A stretch of 64,000 nucleotides of DNA from Mycobacteroides saopaulense (GTDB taxonomy: Bacteria; Actinomycetota; Actinomycetes; Mycobacteriales; Mycobacteriaceae). The position numbers and the translations under genes were made by a program. Positions 48,767 to 60,132 of this stretch are shown in pieces. Below the pieces are notes generated by a model. That model saw only the letters and a list, made by a program, of their open reading frames with translations. It had not been told where the DNA came from and searched no databases. Location: positions 1,736,001 through 1,800,000 of the forward strand of contig NZ_CP010271.1 of NCBI RefSeq assembly GCF_001456355.1, given 5' to 3'. Position 1 is the first letter of the stretch; every line of letters starts with the position of its first letter.

Positions 48767-49842
48767 GGCAGATCATCATCGCCGCCGGGATCGCGATCCT
48801 GGTCTCGATCATGCTCACCCCGGTGCTCATCCGGGTGTTCTCGCGGCAGGGCTTCGGCCAGGAGATCCGGGACGACGGCCCGCAGCACCATCAGAAGAAG
48901 CGCGGCACTCCGTCGATGGGCGGCGTCGCGATTCTGGCGGGCATGTGGGCCGGTTACTTCGGGTCGCATCTGGTCGGCATCGCCTTCGGATCGGACGGCC
49001 CCTCGGCATCCGGCCTGCTGGTGCTCGCGCTGGCGACGATGCTCGGCGGAGTCGGGTTCATCGACGACTTCATCAAGATTCGCAAGGCACGCAATCTTGG
49101 TCTGAACAAGACGTCCAAGACGGTCGGCCAGATCTTGTCGGCGCTGGTCTTCGGTGTGCTCGTGCTGCAATTCCGCAACACCGACGGGCTGACCCCGGGC
49201 AGCGCCCAGCTGTCCTACGTGCGCGAGATCGCGACCGTCACCATGCCTGCGGCGATCTTCGTGCTGTTCTGCGTGATCCTGGTGATGTCCTGGTCCAACG
49301 CCGTCAACTTCACCGACGGGCTGGACGGACTGGCCGGTGGCTGTATGGCGATGGTGACGGGCGCCTATGTCATCGTCACCTTCTGGCAGTACCGCAACGC
49401 GTGCTCCACGCATCCGGGCGTCGCCTGCTACAACGTGCGCGACCCGCTGGACCTCGCCGTGATCGCGGCGGCGACCGCGGGTGCGTGCATCGGATTCCTG
49501 TGGTGGAACGCCGCCCCCGCCAAGATCTTCATGGGCGACACCGGATCGCTGGCCCTGGGTGGCGTCATCGCCGGCCTGTCGGTCACCACCCGGACCGAAC
49601 TGCTCGCGGTGGTGCTGGGCGCGCTGTTCGTCGCCGAGATCGTGTCGGTGGTGCTGCAGATCGCCGCGTTCCGCACCACCGGCCGCCGGGTGTTTCGCAT
49701 GGCGCCCTTCCATCATCATTTCGAGCTGATGGGCTGGGCGGAGACGACTGTCATCATCCGTTTCTGGCTGTTGACGGCCATCGCCTGCGGACTGGGCCTG
49801 GCACTGTTCTACGGCGAGTGGCTCGCCACGATCGGTGACTGA
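48763..49842 (+). CDS. mraY: Phospho-MurNAc-pentapeptide transferase
   Basis: Integral membrane enzyme of 359 residues and about ten helices; transfers phospho-MurNAc-pentapeptide to undecaprenyl-phosphate to give lipid I. Family motifs: [44 protein letters not shown] (catalytic Asp), [25 protein letters not shown] start overlapping the murF stop by 4 bases; followed by murD after 6 bases. Confidence 0.97.
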   Translation: MRQIIIAAGIAILVSIMLTPVLIRVFSRQGFGQEIRDDGPQHHQKKRGTPSMGGVAILAGMWAGYFGSHLVGIAFGSDGPSASGLLVLALATMLGGVGFIDDFIKIRKARNLGLNKTSKTVGQILSALVFGVLVLQFRNTDGLTPGSAQLSYVREIATVTMPAAIFVLFCVILVMSWSNAVNFTDGLDGLAGGCMAMVTGAYVIVTFWQYRNACSTHPGVACYNVRDPLDLAVIAAATAGACIGFLWWNAAPAKIFMGDTGSLALGGVIAGLSVTTRTELLAVVLGALFVAEIVSVVLQIAAFRTTGRRVFRMAPFHHHFELMGWAETTVIIRFWLLTAIACGLGLALFYGEWLATIGD

Positions 49843-49848
49843 GCGGCC

Positions 49849-51306
49849 ATGATCGCTTCCGAAGTCGCCGAGCTGACCGGCGGTGCCCGGGTTCTGGTCT
49901 GCGGTGCACGGGTCACCGGTGATGCGGTCGTCGCCGCACTGACCGGATTCGACCTGCGCATCACCGTCTGCGATGACAACGAGGAGGCCCTGCGGCGTCA
50001 TCGCGCGGCGGGGCGCGCGGCGCTGACCACCATCGAGGCGCAGCGGTCCATGGCCGATCAGGATCTGGTGATCGTCAGTCCCGGATTCGGCCCGTCCTCA
50101 CCCGTCGTGGTGGCCGCCGTGCGGGCGGGCCTGCCCATCTGGGGAGACGTCGAATTGGCTTGGCGCCTGGATGCTTCCGGCCGCTATGGGCCACCCAAGC
50201 GGTGGTTGGTGGTCACCGGTACCAATGGGAAAACCACCACCACGGCGATGGCCCACGACATGGTGACCGCGGCAGGTCGCACCAGTGCGCTGTGCGGGAA
50301 CATCGGTGACCCGGTGCTCAATGTGCTGGATCGCGATGTCGAATTTCTGGCCGTCGAGCTTTCCAGCTTCCAGCTGCACTGGGCGCCCTCGGTGCGGCCG
50401 GCGGCCGGCGTGGTGCTCAACGTGGCCGAGGATCACCTCGACTGGCACGGGGGAATGGATGGCTACACTCGGGACAAGGCCCGGGCACTCGACGGTGCGG
50501 TCGCCGTCGTCGGTCTTGATGACGCAGTGGCCGGTGGGCTGCTTACCGGCGCCGCGGCGCCGGTCAAGGCGGGGTTCCGAATCGGTGAGCCCGCGTCCGG
50601 CGAGCTCGGAGTGCGCGAGGGCTGGCTGGTGGATCGGGCATTCGGTGCCGATGTGCCGCTGATCGAGGCATCGAAGCTTCCGGTGGCGGGTCCGATCGGT
50701 GTGCTCAATGCGCTGGCCGCAGCGGCGCTGGCCCGCGCGGTGGGCACGTCCGCAGAAGACATCGCCCGGGCGCTGGAGGCCTTCCAGGTGGGACGGCATC
50801 GAGCCGAGTTGGTCGCTCGGGTCGCAGACGTCGCCTATGTGGACGACTCAAAGGCCACCAATCCCCACGCGGCCGCAGCATCGATTTCCGCGTACCCGCG
50901 GGTTATCTGGATCGCTGGGGGGTTGCTCAAGGGGGCTGCAGTCGATGACCTGGTGCGTGACTGCGCCGACCGGCTGGGCGCGGTTGTGCTGATCGGCCGG
51001 GATCGTGGACTGATTGCTGAGGCTTTGGCGCGACACGCGCCGGATGTACCCGTAGTTGCGGTTGTTACGCGCGAGGATGCTGGGGTGCAAGAGGCAAATG
51101 TGGTTTATGTGACTGATGAGGCGGATGGGGGTGGCGCTGACTTGGGCACTCGAGTCATGGCCGCGGCCGTTCGGCACGCCAGCACACTGGCCCAGCCTGG
51201 CGACACCGTGCTGCTGGCCCCGGCCGGCGCGTCCTTCGACCAATTCAGCGGGTACTCCGAGCGTGGCGATCGATTCGCCGCGGCGGTGCACGCACTTACC
51301 GGTTAG
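49849..51306 (+). CDS. murD: UDP-N-acetylmuramoylalanine-D-glutamate ligase
   Basis: 485 residues; adds D-glutamate to UDP-MurNAc-L-Ala in the cytosol. N-terminal UDP domain ([17 protein letters not shown]), ATP loop [14 protein letters not shown] (about 122-135), ELSSFQLHW, and the C-terminal [14 protein letters not shown] substrate loop. Follows mraY by 6 bases. An unusual detail is a stretch near residues 395-425 whose codons are rich in T/A at third positions relative to neighbours (51000-51130), still in frame. Confidence 0.96.
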   Translation: MIASEVAELTGGARVLVCGARVTGDAVVAALTGFDLRITVCDDNEEALRRHRAAGRAALTTIEAQRSMADQDLVIVSPGFGPSSPVVVAAVRAGLPIWGDVELAWRLDASGRYGPPKRWLVVTGTNGKTTTTAMAHDMVTAAGRTSALCGNIGDPVLNVLDRDVEFLAVELSSFQLHWAPSVRPAAGVVLNVAEDHLDWHGGMDGYTRDKARALDGAVAVVGLDDAVAGGLLTGAAAPVKAGFRIGEPASGELGVREGWLVDRAFGADVPLIEASKLPVAGPIGVLNALAAAALARAVGTSAEDIARALEAFQVGRHRAELVARVADVAYVDDSKATNPHAAAASISAYPRVIWIAGGLLKGAAVDDLVRDCADRLGAVVLIGRDRGLIAEALARHAPDVPVVAVVTREDAGVQEANVVYVTDEADGGGADLGTRVMAAAVRHASTLAQPGDTVLLAPAGASFDQFSGYSERGDRFAAAVHALTG

Positions 51307-51317
51307 GTGACCTCGCC

Positions 51318-52895
51318 GTGTCGACCCTGACCGCTCCCTTCGCCAGAATCTTCCGCTCCGAGAAGAGCGCCGACACCAAGACCCCGGCCAAGGCCGCCAA
51401 GAAGTCCTCCGATACGAAGGGCGACGGGTTGGTCGCCCGCACTCGTCTGGGCGCCTGGCTGAACCGCCCGATGACGTCGTTCCATCTGATCGTCGCGGTC
51501 GCGGCGTTGCTGACTACCCTCGGCCTGATCATGGTGCTGTCCGCGTCGGGCGTCGAGTCCTATGACGTCGACGGATCGGCCTGGACCGTCTTCGGCAAGC
51601 AGGTGCTGTGGGTCTGCGTCGGCTTGGTGGGTTTCTACATCGCCTTGCGCACCCCGATCCGGGTGATGCGCAAGTACTCGTTCCCCGCGTTCGTCTTCAC
51701 CATCGTGCTGATCACCCTGGTGCTGGTGCCCGGAATCGGCACGTACTCCAATGGTTCTCGTGGTTGGTTCGTCTACGGCGGTATGTCGATGCAGCCCTCG
51801 GAGCTCACCAAGATCGCCTTTGCGATCTGGGGTGCACATCTGCTGGCCTCGCGCCGCATGGAGAAGGCGACGCTGCGCGAGATGCTGGTGCCGCTGGTGC
51901 CGGCCGCGCTCCTGGCGCTGATCCTGATCGTCATCCAGCCCGACCTCGGGCAGACGGTCTCCCTGAGCATCATCTTGCTGGCTTTGCTGTGGTACGCCGG
52001 TCTACCGCTGAAGGTCTTCCTCAGCTCGGTGGTCGCCGCCGTATTGGCCGCGGCCATTCTGGCCGTTTCGGCCGGGTATCGCTCGGACCGGGTGAAGGCG
52101 TGGCTGGATCCGTCCGCGGACCCACAGGCGACCGGCTATCAGTCCCGGCAGGCGCGATTCGCGCTGGCACAGGGTGGCTTCTTCGGCCAGGGGCTGGGGC
52201 AGGGTTCGGCCAAATGGCACTACCTACCCAACGCCCACAACGACTTCATCTTCGCGATCATCGGCGAGGAGCTCGGTTTTGTCGGCTGCCTCGGGGTGCT
52301 CGCCCTGTTCGGAGTCTTCGCATACACCGCCATGCGCATCGCCAAGCGCAGTGCCGATCCGTTCCTGCGGATGCTGACCGCGACCGCCGGTATGTGGGTC
52401 ATCGGGCAGTCCTTCATCAACATCGGATACGTGATCGGTCTGCTGCCGGTGACCGGTATCCAGCTTCCCCTCATCTCCTCGGGTGGAACTGCCACGGCCA
52501 CGGCCCTTTTCATGATCGGTCTGATCGCGAATGCGGCACGCCATGAACCCGAGGCTGTCGCCGCGCTGCGTGCGGGGACCGGGGACCGGATGAACAGGCT
52601 GCTACGGCTCCCCGCTCCGGAGCCGTACGTGCCGCCCCGCATCGACAGCGCGCGTGATCGGCTCCGCGCCAAGTCGGCCGCACAAAGCGCCGCGGCGGCC
52701 AAACCGCAGCCCGAGCGCAAGCGGCAGCCGGAGCCCGCGCAGGCGCCCAAGCGCAAGCCACGTGCACGCACCGAGAGCGACGCAGGGCATCATAGGCAGG
52801 TACAGCAGGTGCGCAGGGCCTCGGGCACGCGCGCGAGCGGCCGGTCCCGTGAGCAATCCCGGGCCGGGAGTTCACGGGCCCGAACCCATCGATAG
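51318..52895 (+). CDS. ftsW: Peptidoglycan glycosyltransferase FtsW
   Basis: SEDS-family lipid II polymerase of the divisome, 525 residues with ten membrane helices between about 55 and 415. Signatures: [45 protein letters not shown] (catalytic Asp region) and [14 protein letters not shown]. The long C-terminal tail (about 425-525), rich in Arg/Pro/Ala/Gln, is cytoplasmic and typical of mycobacteria, where it contacts FtsZ. GTG start 11 bases after murD. Confidence 0.96.
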   Translation: MSTLTAPFARIFRSEKSADTKTPAKAAKKSSDTKGDGLVARTRLGAWLNRPMTSFHLIVAVAALLTTLGLIMVLSASGVESYDVDGSAWTVFGKQVLWVCVGLVGFYIALRTPIRVMRKYSFPAFVFTIVLITLVLVPGIGTYSNGSRGWFVYGGMSMQPSELTKIAFAIWGAHLLASRRMEKATLREMLVPLVPAALLALILIVIQPDLGQTVSLSIILLALLWYAGLPLKVFLSSVVAAVLAAAILAVSAGYRSDRVKAWLDPSADPQATGYQSRQARFALAQGGFFGQGLGQGSAKWHYLPNAHNDFIFAIIGEELGFVGCLGVLALFGVFAYTAMRIAKRSADPFLRMLTATAGMWVIGQSFINIGYVIGLLPVTGIQLPLISSGGTATATALFMIGLIANAARHEPEAVAALRAGTGDRMNRLLRLPAPEPYVPPRIDSARDRLRAKSAAQSAAAAKPQPERKRQPEPAQAPKRKPRARTESDAGHHRQVQQVRRASGTRASGRSREQSRAGSSRARTHR

Positions 52896-52940
52896 TCGCT
52901 GAACATGTGATTGCCGCCAGACCGAAAGGATGCTCCCGGA

Positions 52941-54089
52941 GTGAGTGACGAACTTCGGCCGCTTTCGGTGGTACTGGCCGGTGGCGGTACTGCGGGACAC
53001 GTCGAGCCCGCCATGGCGGTCGCCGACGCGCTGCGCGAGATCGACCCGTCGGTGCGGATCACCGCACTCGGTACCGAGCGCGGGCTGGAAACCCGGCTGG
53101 TGCCCGATCGCGGCTATGACCTGGAGCTGATCGTTCCGGTGCCCCTGCCGCGGCGTCTGACCGGCGACCTGATGCGGCTGCCGTTGCGGGTGCGCCGGGC
53201 GGTTCGGCAGACACGGGCGGTGTTCGACAACGTGGACGCCGACGTGGTGATCGGTTTCGGCGGATACGTCGCCCTGCCCGCCTATCTGGCCGCTCGCCGC
53301 GGGCCGTTGCGTCGCTCCCGTGTCCCGGTGGTCATCCACGAGGCGAATGCCCGTGCAGGCCTTGCCAACCGAGTTGGGGCCCGCCGCGCGCAGCGCGTGC
53401 TGTCGGCGGTCTCGGACTCCGGCTTGCGTCACGCGGAAGTGGTCGGTGTCCCGGTTCGCGGGTCTATCACCTCACTGGATCGGGCCGCCCTGCGGCAGGA
53501 GGCGCGCGCCCATTACGGCTTTGACGACGACGCCGTGGTGTTGTTGGTATTCGGAGGTTCCCAGGGGGCGGTATCCCTGAACAACGCCGTCTCAGCCGCC
53601 GCGAACGACCTTGCCGCTGCAGGCGTTTCGGTGTTACATGCACACGGGCCGAAGAACACGGTCGAGCTGCCCGAGCGCGCCCCGGGTGCCCCGAGGTATG
53701 TGGCCCTGCCGTACCTGGACCGCATGGACCTGGCGTATGCCGCTGCGGATATCGCGGTGTGCCGATCCGGCGCGATGACCGTCGCCGAGGTCTCGGCGGT
53801 TGGGTTGCCTGCCATCTACGTACCCCTGCCCATCGGTAACGGTGAACAGCGGCTCAACGCGTTGCCGGTCGTCGACGCCGGCGGTGGTGTCATTGTCGCG
53901 GATCGCGAACTCACCCCGGAAACATTGGCGCACATGGTGATCGAGATAGTGTCCGATTCCGGCAGGCTCGCGGAGATGACATCGGCCGCAGCGCTGTCCG
54001 GGCATCCGGATGCCGCACGGCAGGTCGCCCAGGTGGCGCTGGACGTCGCCCGCGAGCAGCGGTCTCAGGGACGGGGAGCACGGCGATGA
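52941..54089 (+). CDS. murG: UDP-GlcNAc:lipid I N-acetylglucosaminyltransferase
   Basis: GT28 enzyme making lipid II on the inner membrane face. 382 residues from the GTG at 52941 ([15 protein letters not shown]). N-domain glycine loop [19 protein letters not shown], then [27 protein letters not shown]-domain [39 protein letters not shown] and the UDP-GlcNAc ribose motif GEQRLNA. AAAGGA lies 10 bases upstream. It overlaps murC by 4 bases. 45 bases follow ftsW. Confidence 0.95.
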   Translation: MSDELRPLSVVLAGGGTAGHVEPAMAVADALREIDPSVRITALGTERGLETRLVPDRGYDLELIVPVPLPRRLTGDLMRLPLRVRRAVRQTRAVFDNVDADVVIGFGGYVALPAYLAARRGPLRRSRVPVVIHEANARAGLANRVGARRAQRVLSAVSDSGLRHAEVVGVPVRGSITSLDRAALRQEARAHYGFDDDAVVLLVFGGSQGAVSLNNAVSAAANDLAAAGVSVLHAHGPKNTVELPERAPGAPRYVALPYLDRMDLAYAAADIAVCRSGAMTVAEVSAVGLPAIYVPLPIGNGEQRLNALPVVDAGGGVIVADRELTPETLAHMVIEIVSDSGRLAEMTSAAALSGHPDAARQVAQVALDVAREQRSQGRGARR

Positions 54090-55558
54090 ACGTTGGTCCA
54101 CTGCCGGAGCACCTGCGTCGTGTGCACATGGTGGGCATCGGTGGCGCCGGAATGTCCGGTATCGCCAGGATTCTGCTTGACAGGGGAGCGCAGGTATCGG
54201 GCTCCGATGCCAAGGAGTCCCGTGGGGTGTTGGCACTGCGCGCCCGCGGCGCCCTCGTCAACGTCGGACATGACGGTGGCGCCCTGGACCTGCTGCCCGG
54301 TGGTCCCACGGTGGTCGTCACCACCCATGCCGCCATACCCAAGACGAATCCCGAACTGGTGGAAGCGAACCGGCGGGGGATACCGGTGCTGCTGCGTCCG
54401 GTGGTGCTGGCGGACCTGATGGCCGGATATCGCACGCTGATGGTGACCGGAACACACGGCAAGACCAGCACCACCTCCATGCTCATCGTGGCACTGCAGC
54501 ATTGCGAATACGATCCGTCCTTCGCCGTCGGCGGTGAGCTCAACGAGGCCGGTACCAACGCCCACCATGGCAGTGGGAATGTGTTCGTGGCCGAGGCGGA
54601 CGAGAGCGATGGCTCTCTGCTGCAATACCGGCCCGACCTGATCATCGTCACGAACATCGAGGCCGACCACCTGGACCATTTCGGCAGCGTCGAGGCGTAC
54701 ACCGCGGTGTTCGATGAGTTCGCCGAAACTCTTGGGCCCGAGGGAGTCCTGGTGGTGTGCCTGGACGACCCGGGTGCTGCCGCGTTGGCGCGCCGGGCAC
54801 ACGAGCGCGGAATCCTGGTACGTGGATACGGCAGCGTCGAGCAGGCTGAGGCCGGGGATGTCCCCGTGGCGGGGTGGCTGCGGGATTGGCAGTTCAAGGA
54901 CACCGGAGCCACCGCCCAGATCCAGCTGACAGGGGAGACCACACCGCGGACCATGCGGCTGGCGGTGCCCGGTCGGCACATGGCCCTGAATGCCTTGGCC
55001 GCGGTGGTGGCGGCCAAGGAGATCGGGGCATCCGTCGATGACGTGCTCGACGGGTTGGCCGGATTCGAGGGTGTGCGCCGCCGATTCGAGCTGGTCGGGT
55101 CGGTCGAGTCGGTGCGGGTGTTCGATGACTACGCACATCACCCCACCGAGGTGCGCACGGTGCTGCAGGCGGTCTCCGGGATCGTCGCGCAGCAGGGACA
55201 CGGCCGTTCCGTCGTGGTTTTTCAGCCTCACTTGTATTCCCGCACAGCAGCTTTCGCGACAGAGTTTGCCGAGGCGCTGAGCATCGCCGATCTGGTGTTC
55301 GTGCTCGACGTCTACGGGGCGCGGGAAGCACCGCTGCCCGGTGTCAGCGGTGCGCTGATCGCCGAACAGATCTCCACGGTTCCGGTGCATTACCTGCCCG
55401 ATCTGTCGACGGTGGCCGACAAGGTCGCCGCAGCCACCGCACCCGGCGACCTGGTGATCACCATGGGCGCGGGCGATGTCACGTTGCAGGGCAAGGAGAT
55501 CGTGCGCGCACTGCGCGCTCGCGCCAATGACTGGCCACCACCCAGGAACGGCCAATGA
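54086..55558 (+). CDS. murC: UDP-N-acetylmuramate-L-alanine ligase
   Basis: 490 residues; attaches L-Ala to UDP-MurNAc. N-terminal Rossmann motif [19 protein letters not shown] loop [14 protein letters not shown] (about 120-133), [21 protein letters not shown], and [14 protein letters not shown] in the C-domain. All ligands of the Mur ligase family are present. Overlaps murG and ftsQ by 4 bases each, so it sits in a rigid translational chain. Confidence 0.96.
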   Translation: MNVGPLPEHLRRVHMVGIGGAGMSGIARILLDRGAQVSGSDAKESRGVLALRARGALVNVGHDGGALDLLPGGPTVVVTTHAAIPKTNPELVEANRRGIPVLLRPVVLADLMAGYRTLMVTGTHGKTSTTSMLIVALQHCEYDPSFAVGGELNEAGTNAHHGSGNVFVAEADESDGSLLQYRPDLIIVTNIEADHLDHFGSVEAYTAVFDEFAETLGPEGVLVVCLDDPGAAALARRAHERGILVRGYGSVEQAEAGDVPVAGWLRDWQFKDTGATAQIQLTGETTPRTMRLAVPGRHMALNALAAVVAAKEIGASVDDVLDGLAGFEGVRRRFELVGSVESVRVFDDYAHHPTEVRTVLQAVSGIVAQQGHGRSVVVFQPHLYSRTAAFATEFAEALSIADLVFVLDVYGAREAPLPGVSGALIAEQISTVPVHYLPDLSTVADKVAAATAPGDLVITMGAGDVTLQGKEIVRALRARANDWPPPRNGQ

Positions 55559-56517
55559 GCAAGCCGGACGGGACTTCCGAAGGTCCGTCCGAGGACGCGG
55601 TGGATGCGGTGGATGCGGATCAGGTGTCCATCGAGGCCGACGAGATCAGCGAGGAATCCGCCGCTGCGCCGGTCGAGGAGGGCGATGTCACCGCGGACGA
55701 CGCCGAGGGGCCGCGCATGCGGGCCCGGCGCGAGCGGATGGAGCGCCGGGAGGCCCAGCGCCGCGCGATCGCCCTGGAGCAGGCTCGTCGTGAGGCGAAG
55801 GCGGCGGCCAAGGGCAAGTACGTCGACCAGGGCAAGGGGGCCGGCCGCGGCAAGGTCCAGGGTCTGCAGACTCTGCTCTTGGCGGTTCTTCTCGCGCTGA
55901 TCGCGGTGGGTCTCGGGGCGATTCTGTATTTCACGCCGCTGATGTCGGTACGCCAGACCGTGGTGACCGGCACCGGAGTGGTCACCCAAGAAGATGTCCT
56001 TGGCGCACTGAACATCCCGAAGGGCACCAGACTGCTGCAGATCGACACCGCCGCCGCCGCGGACCGGGTGGCGAGCATCCGTAGGGTGGCCAGCGCCCGC
56101 GTGCAATGCGAGTACCCGTCGACGTTGCGCGTCACGATCGTCGAACGGGTTCCCGTCGCGGCCTGGACCGGCGGCGACGGGACGCACCTGATAGACCGTG
56201 ACGGGGTGGATTTCGGCACCGAACCGCCGCCGCCGGGCATCCCGGCGCTGGATGTGGTGGCTCCCGGCCCGCAGGACCCGACCACCAAGGCGGCGCTGCA
56301 GGTGCTCACCTCGCTGGCACCCGACCTGGCGCGGCAGGTCGCCAAGATCGCGGCGCCGTCGGTGTCGTCGATCACGCTGACGCTCGACGACGGGCGCACC
56401 ATCGTGTGGGGGACCACCGAGCGGACCGCGGAAAAGGCCGAAAAGCTCGGTGCGTTGCTCACGCAGCCCGGCCGCAACTACGACGTCTCCAGCCCGGATC
56501 TGCCCACCGTCAAGTAG
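55555..56517 (+). CDS. ftsQ: Cell division protein FtsQ
   Basis: 320 residues: a long acidic then basic cytoplasmic N-terminus (about 1-100), one membrane helix (about 105-125, [18 protein letters not shown]), a POTRA domain ([28 protein letters not shown]), and an FtsQ domain ending PDLPTVK. It links cytoplasmic division proteins to the periplasmic FtsL/FtsB side. ATG start overlapping murC by 4 bases. Last gene before the 209-base ftsZ promoter region. Confidence 0.94.
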   Translation: MSKPDGTSEGPSEDAVDAVDADQVSIEADEISEESAAAPVEEGDVTADDAEGPRMRARRERMERREAQRRAIALEQARREAKAAAKGKYVDQGKGAGRGKVQGLQTLLLAVLLALIAVGLGAILYFTPLMSVRQTVVTGTGVVTQEDVLGALNIPKGTRLLQIDTAAAADRVASIRRVASARVQCEYPSTLRVTIVERVPVAAWTGGDGTHLIDRDGVDFGTEPPPPGIPALDVVAPGPQDPTTKAALQVLTSLAPDLARQVAKIAAPSVSSITLTLDDGRTIVWGTTERTAEKAEKLGALLTQPGRNYDVSSPDLPTVK

Positions 56518-56726
56518 GGCGCTCTGCCGCCCAGGGGTTCTGGAAATAGCCACGCGAAAATCCCGGCATCTTTCGGCGCGCCTCCCGAGCGTGGTTAACC
56601 GCGCCCCCTACCGTTCTGTTTCAGCGGGACAACCTGACATAACTCTAAGCCTGAGGTAGAGGTTGAGAGTTTGCAGAGGGTTCCAGATCTGACAGACCAC
56701 GGCAGCAACCAGGGAGGAAGGCGACC
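56518..56726 (+). promoter_or_regulatory. ftsZ promoter/leader region
   Basis: 209 bases with no gene. A-T-rich stretch around 56636-56656 (CATAACTCTAAG) could give a -10 (TAACTCT), and GGGAGGAAGG is close to the ftsZ ATG. Several overlapping promoters are typical here in mycobacteria; individual start sites cannot be fixed from sequence. Confidence 0.5.
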
Positions 56727-57890
56727 ATGACGCCTCCACACAACTACCTCGCGGTGATCAAGGTCGTCGGCATCGGTGGCGGCGGTGTCAACGCCGTCAA
56801 CCGCATGATCGAGCACGGCCTCAAGGGGGTCGAGTTCATCGCGATCAACACCGACGCGCAAGCGCTGTTGATGAGCGATGCTGACGTCAAGCTCGACGTC
56901 GGCCGCGATTCGACCCGCGGCCTGGGCGCCGGTGCGGACCCCGATGTGGGCCGCAAGGCTGCCGAGGACGCCAAGGACGAGATCGAGGAGCTGCTCAAGG
57001 GCGCCGACATGGTCTTCGTCACCGCAGGTGAAGGTGGTGGCACGGGTACCGGCGGCGCACCGGTGGTGGCCAGTATCGCCCGCAAGCTCGGCGCGCTGAC
57101 CATCGGCGTGGTCACCCGGCCGTTCTCGTTCGAGGGAAAGCGCCGCAGCGGTCAGGCCGAGCTGGGTATCGGCTCGCTGCGTGAAAGCTGCGACACCCTC
57201 ATCGTCATCCCCAACGACCGTCTGCTGCAGATGGGTGACGCCGCGGTATCGCTCATGGACGCGTTCCGCAGCGCCGACGAGGTGCTGCTCAACGGTGTTC
57301 AGGGCATCACCGATCTCATCACCACGCCGGGTCTGATCAACGTCGACTTCGCCGACGTCAAGAGCGTCATGTCGGGTGCCGGCAGCGCCCTGATGGGCAT
57401 CGGGTCATCGCGGGGCGATGGCCGCGCGCTCAAAGCCGCCGAGACCGCCATCAATTCACCGCTGCTCGAGGCCTCCATGGAGGGTGCTCAGGGCGTGCTG
57501 ATGTCGATCGCCGGTGGCAGCGACCTGGGGCTGTTCGAGATCAACGAGGCGGCCTCGCTGGTGCAGGAGTCGGCGCACCCGGAAGCGAACATCATCTTCG
57601 GAACCGTCATCGACGATTCCTTGGGCGACGAGGTGCGGGTCACCGTCATCGCCGCCGGTTTCGACGCCGGTGGTCCGAGTCGCAAGCCGATTACCCCGGG
57701 TGGTGCCGCGGCGCCCGGGACGGTCGCCCCCGGTAAGGCAGGTGAGGTGAACGGCTCGCGCACCAACGGCACCAGCATCTTCGACACCATCGACGCGCAG
57801 AGCCTGCCCAGGGATACCAACGGGTCGACGGTGACGCTCGGCGGCGGCGACGAGGACGATGTCGACGTGCCACCCTTCATGCGGCGATGA
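56727..57890 (+). CDS. ftsZ: Cell division protein FtsZ
   Basis: Tubulin-like GTPase forming the Z-ring. 387 residues. Motifs: [20 protein letters not shown], the tubulin signature [13 protein letters not shown] (about 101-113), [15 protein letters not shown], and [14 protein letters not shown] Gly/Thr/Asn-rich linker (about 315-370) leads to the C-terminal peptide [10 protein letters not shown] that binds SepF and FtsW tails. ATG with GGAGGAAGG ten bases ahead. Mycobacteria have no ftsA, so SepF is the usual membrane tether, and it is encoded 1.6 kb downstream. Confidence 0.98.
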   Translation: MTPPHNYLAVIKVVGIGGGGVNAVNRMIEHGLKGVEFIAINTDAQALLMSDADVKLDVGRDSTRGLGAGADPDVGRKAAEDAKDEIEELLKGADMVFVTAGEGGGTGTGGAPVVASIARKLGALTIGVVTRPFSFEGKRRSGQAELGIGSLRESCDTLIVIPNDRLLQMGDAAVSLMDAFRSADEVLLNGVQGITDLITTPGLINVDFADVKSVMSGAGSALMGIGSSRGDGRALKAAETAINSPLLEASMEGAQGVLMSIAGGSDLGLFEINEAASLVQESAHPEANIIFGTVIDDSLGDEVRVTVIAAGFDAGGPSRKPITPGGAAAPGTVAPGKAGEVNGSRTNGTSIFDTIDAQSLPRDTNGSTVTLGGGDEDDVDVPPFMRR

Positions 57891-57938
57891 GCGCTTGCGC
57901 GAAGAGCCTCCAACGAGGCTAGGGACTCCTTCTTACTC

Positions 57939-58646
57939 ATGGGTTTTCGAGTTCGACGCGTTACCACCACCCGTCGCGGTGGAGTGTCTCGTGCGCCGTT
58001 TGACAGCTTCAATCTCGGCGATCATGTCGGCGACGATCCGGATGCGGTGGCGGCCAACCGGTCCCGGCTCGCCGGTGCCCTGGGGGTGCCCGACGATCAT
58101 CTGATCTGGATGCAACAGGTTCACGGTGACCACGTGCACCGGGTCGAGGGGCCCGGTACCTCCGTCATTCCGGAGACCGACGCGCTGGTGACCAGTGAAC
58201 CGGGTATCGCGCTGGCAGTGCTGACCGCCGATTGTGTGCCGGTGCTCTTCGCCGACGCGGCCGCGGGTGTGGTGGCGGGTGCTCATGCCGGACGAGTGGG
58301 CGCCAAACTCGGCATCGTGCCGCGGACCATCGAGGCGATGGTCGCCGCTGGGGCGCAGGTGGAACGCATCTCGGCCTTTCTGGGGCCGGCGGTGAGCGGC
58401 AGCCACTACGAGGTGCCCGCTGAGATGGCCGCCGATGTGGAGCAGGCATTGCCGGGCAGCCGTACCACCACGTCCACCGGAACTCCCGGTCTGGATCTGC
58501 GCGCCGGAATCGCCCGGCAGCTTTCCGGATTGGGTGTGACGGCAATCGATATCGACCCGCGGTGCACGGTGGAGGACACCGATTTGTTCAGTTATCGCCG
58601 GGAGCCGCGCACCGGTCGACTGGCGTCGGTGATCTGGCTCAGCTGA
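57939..58646 (+). CDS. Laccase-domain / purine-nucleoside-type YfiH family protein
   Basis: 235 residues of the multicopper-oxidase-like YfiH/YlmD family: ASYDSFNLG-like SFNLGDHVGDD, QVHGDHV with the zinc His, LTADCVPVL with the Cys, and GAHAGRVGAK. Members were shown to act on purine nucleosides despite the laccase name; that is knowledge of the family. Position between ftsZ and yggS-sepF is conserved in actinobacteria. A small 6-bp hairpin (AGCCTC/GAGGCT, 57905-57920) lies between ftsZ and this gene. Confidence 0.9.
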   Translation: MGFRVRRVTTTRRGGVSRAPFDSFNLGDHVGDDPDAVAANRSRLAGALGVPDDHLIWMQQVHGDHVHRVEGPGTSVIPETDALVTSEPGIALAVLTADCVPVLFADAAAGVVAGAHAGRVGAKLGIVPRTIEAMVAAGAQVERISAFLGPAVSGSHYEVPAEMAADVEQALPGSRTTTSTGTPGLDLRAGIARQLSGLGVTAIDIDPRCTVEDTDLFSYRREPRTGRLASVIWLS

Positions 58647-59356
58647 TGACGCGTGCCGAGGAATTGAGTGCGGCATTGTCCTCAGTGCGGGAACGGATCC
58701 GTGCCGCCGCGGCCGCTGCCGATCGGGACCCGGAACACATCCAATTGCTGCCGGTCACCAAGTTCTTTCCGGCCGGCGATGTCGAGGAGCTGTACCGGTT
58801 GGGGTGTCGCGCGTTCGGGGAATCCAGGGACCAGGAGGCGGCGGCGAAGGTGGCAGAGGTCGGTCACGGCGACATTCAGTGGCACATGGTGGGAAATCTG
58901 CAGCGCAACAAGGCGAAATCGGTTGCCCACTGGGCTCATTCGGTGCATTCGGTGGACAACGCGCGGTTGGTGTCTGCGTTGGACAGGGCGCGCGGGGCAG
59001 GGGAGAGGTCGGAGCCGTTGCAGGTGTTCCTGCAGGTCAGCCTGGACGGCGACACCGCACGGGGCGGGCTGCCCGTCACGGATACCGACGGGGTCGACGA
59101 GCTGTGCGCACAGGTTGTCGCCAGCGAGCATCTCGAGCTTGCCGGTCTGATGGCTCTGCCTCCTCGAGAGGCCGATCCCGACCAGGCGTTTCGTCGGCTC
59201 CAGCAAGAACACGAACGCGTTCGGCAGCGCTATCCGCAGGCCGATCGCTTATCGGCGGGAATGTCCAACGACCTGGAGACCGCCATTAAATATGGGTCCA
59301 CTTGTGTGCGTGTCGGAACGGCGTTGATGGGGCAACGACCGCTAACGTCACGGTAG
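58646..59356 (+). CDS. PLP-binding protein YggS/PLPBP family
   Basis: 236 residues with the alanine-racemase-like barrel: LLPVTKFFPAGDVEELY carries the PLP Lys (VTKF), FGESRDQE, WHMVGNLQRNKAK, and the phosphate-binding SAGMSNDLETAIKYGSTCVRVGTAL. No racemase activity is expected; it buffers pyridoxal phosphate. ATG at 58646 overlaps the YfiH stop by one base; the frame open further upstream is a shadow. It precedes sepF by 88 bases, the usual yggS-sepF order. Confidence 0.92.
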   Translation: MTRAEELSAALSSVRERIRAAAAAADRDPEHIQLLPVTKFFPAGDVEELYRLGCRAFGESRDQEAAAKVAEVGHGDIQWHMVGNLQRNKAKSVAHWAHSVHSVDNARLVSALDRARGAGERSEPLQVFLQVSLDGDTARGGLPVTDTDGVDELCAQVVASEHLELAGLMALPPREADPDQAFRRLQQEHERVRQRYPQADRLSAGMSNDLETAIKYGSTCVRVGTALMGQRPLTSR

Positions 59357-59444
59357 ATCGTCACTCCAGTCACATTTGCAACACAGCTGTAGAGACCGAG
59401 CGAACAACTGAACGCCATTTAGCCCAAGTACGGAAGGTCACGCG

Positions 59445-60074
59445 ATGAGCACGCTGCACAAGGTCAAGGCCTACTTCGGCATGGCTCCCATGGACGACTA
59501 CGACGACGAGTACTACGACGATGTCGACGCCCCCGCGCCCCGTCGCGCGCCCGTCGAGGATCGCCGTTACCCGCGTCGTGGCGATCGGTTCGCCGACGAT
59601 GCCGACTACGGCTACGACGAGCCCGGCTACCGTCCGGGTGCCCCGAGCGGTTACGCGGACGAGGACCGCTTCCGCGCTCCCCGTGAATTCGACCGTCCGG
59701 CACCGCGTTTGGGTTCGCTGCGAGGCAGTGCCCCGACTCGTGGGGCGCTGGCCATGGATCCGCGCCGTGCCGCGATTTTCGAGGAGGGCAGCCCGCTGTC
59801 GAAGATCACCACGCTGCGTCCCAAGGACTACAGCGAGGCCCGCACCATCGGTGAGCGCTTTCGGGACGGCACCCCGGTGATCATGGACCTGGTGTCGATG
59901 GACAACGCCGACGCCAAGCGCGTCGTGGATTTCGCCGCCGGACTCGCATTCGCGCTGCGCGGTTCGTTCGACAAGGTGGCGACCAAGGTCTTCCTGCTAT
60001 CTCCGGCCGATATCGACGTCAGCGCCGAGGAGCGCCGTCGGATCGCCGAGAGTGGTTTCTACTCCTACCAGTAA
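59445..60074 (+). CDS. sepF: Cell division protein SepF
   Basis: 209 residues. Amphipathic N-terminal helix [12 protein letters not shown] binds membrane, followed by an Asp/Tyr/Arg-rich disordered stretch (about 13-115) and a C-terminal DUF552 domain (about 125-209) with [22 protein letters not shown] and [13 protein letters not shown]. It tethers FtsZ to the membrane and replaces FtsA in actinobacteria. ATG with GGAAGGTC eight bases ahead. A strong bidirectional terminator follows; the usual downstream yggT-wag31 pair is displaced by three minus-strand genes. Confidence 0.95.
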   Translation: MSTLHKVKAYFGMAPMDDYDDEYYDDVDAPAPRRAPVEDRRYPRRGDRFADDADYGYDEPGYRPGAPSGYADEDRFRAPREFDRPAPRLGSLRGSAPTRGALAMDPRRAAIFEEGSPLSKITTLRPKDYSEARTIGERFRDGTPVIMDLVSMDNADAKRVVDFAAGLAFALRGSFDKVATKVFLLSPADIDVSAEERRRIAESGFYSYQ

Positions 60075-60084
60075 GTCTCCCTGT

Positions 60085-60129
60085 CGAATCGGTGCAAGGT
60101 GCGCTCAGCGCGCTCCTTGCACCGATTCG
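60085..60129. terminator. Bidirectional intrinsic terminator after sepF
   Basis: Perfect 15-bp stem CGAATCGGTGCAAGG (60085-60099) / CCTTGCACCGATTCG (60115-60129) with a 15-base loop that can form GCGC/GCGC. It separates sepF (plus) from the DUF899 gene (minus) whose stop is 4 bases away. Confidence 0.88.
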
Positions 60130-60132
60130 TGT

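Noticed and set aside
48364..50001. 545-codon open frame on the minus strand opposite murF-mraY-murD
   Set aside because: Low-complexity Gln/Arg/Asp composition; spans three known genes on the other strand.
57905..57920. Small AGCCTC/GAGGCT hairpin after ftsZ as a terminator
   Set aside because: Only 6 bp and no T-tract; recorded in the downstream gene entry but too weak to call.
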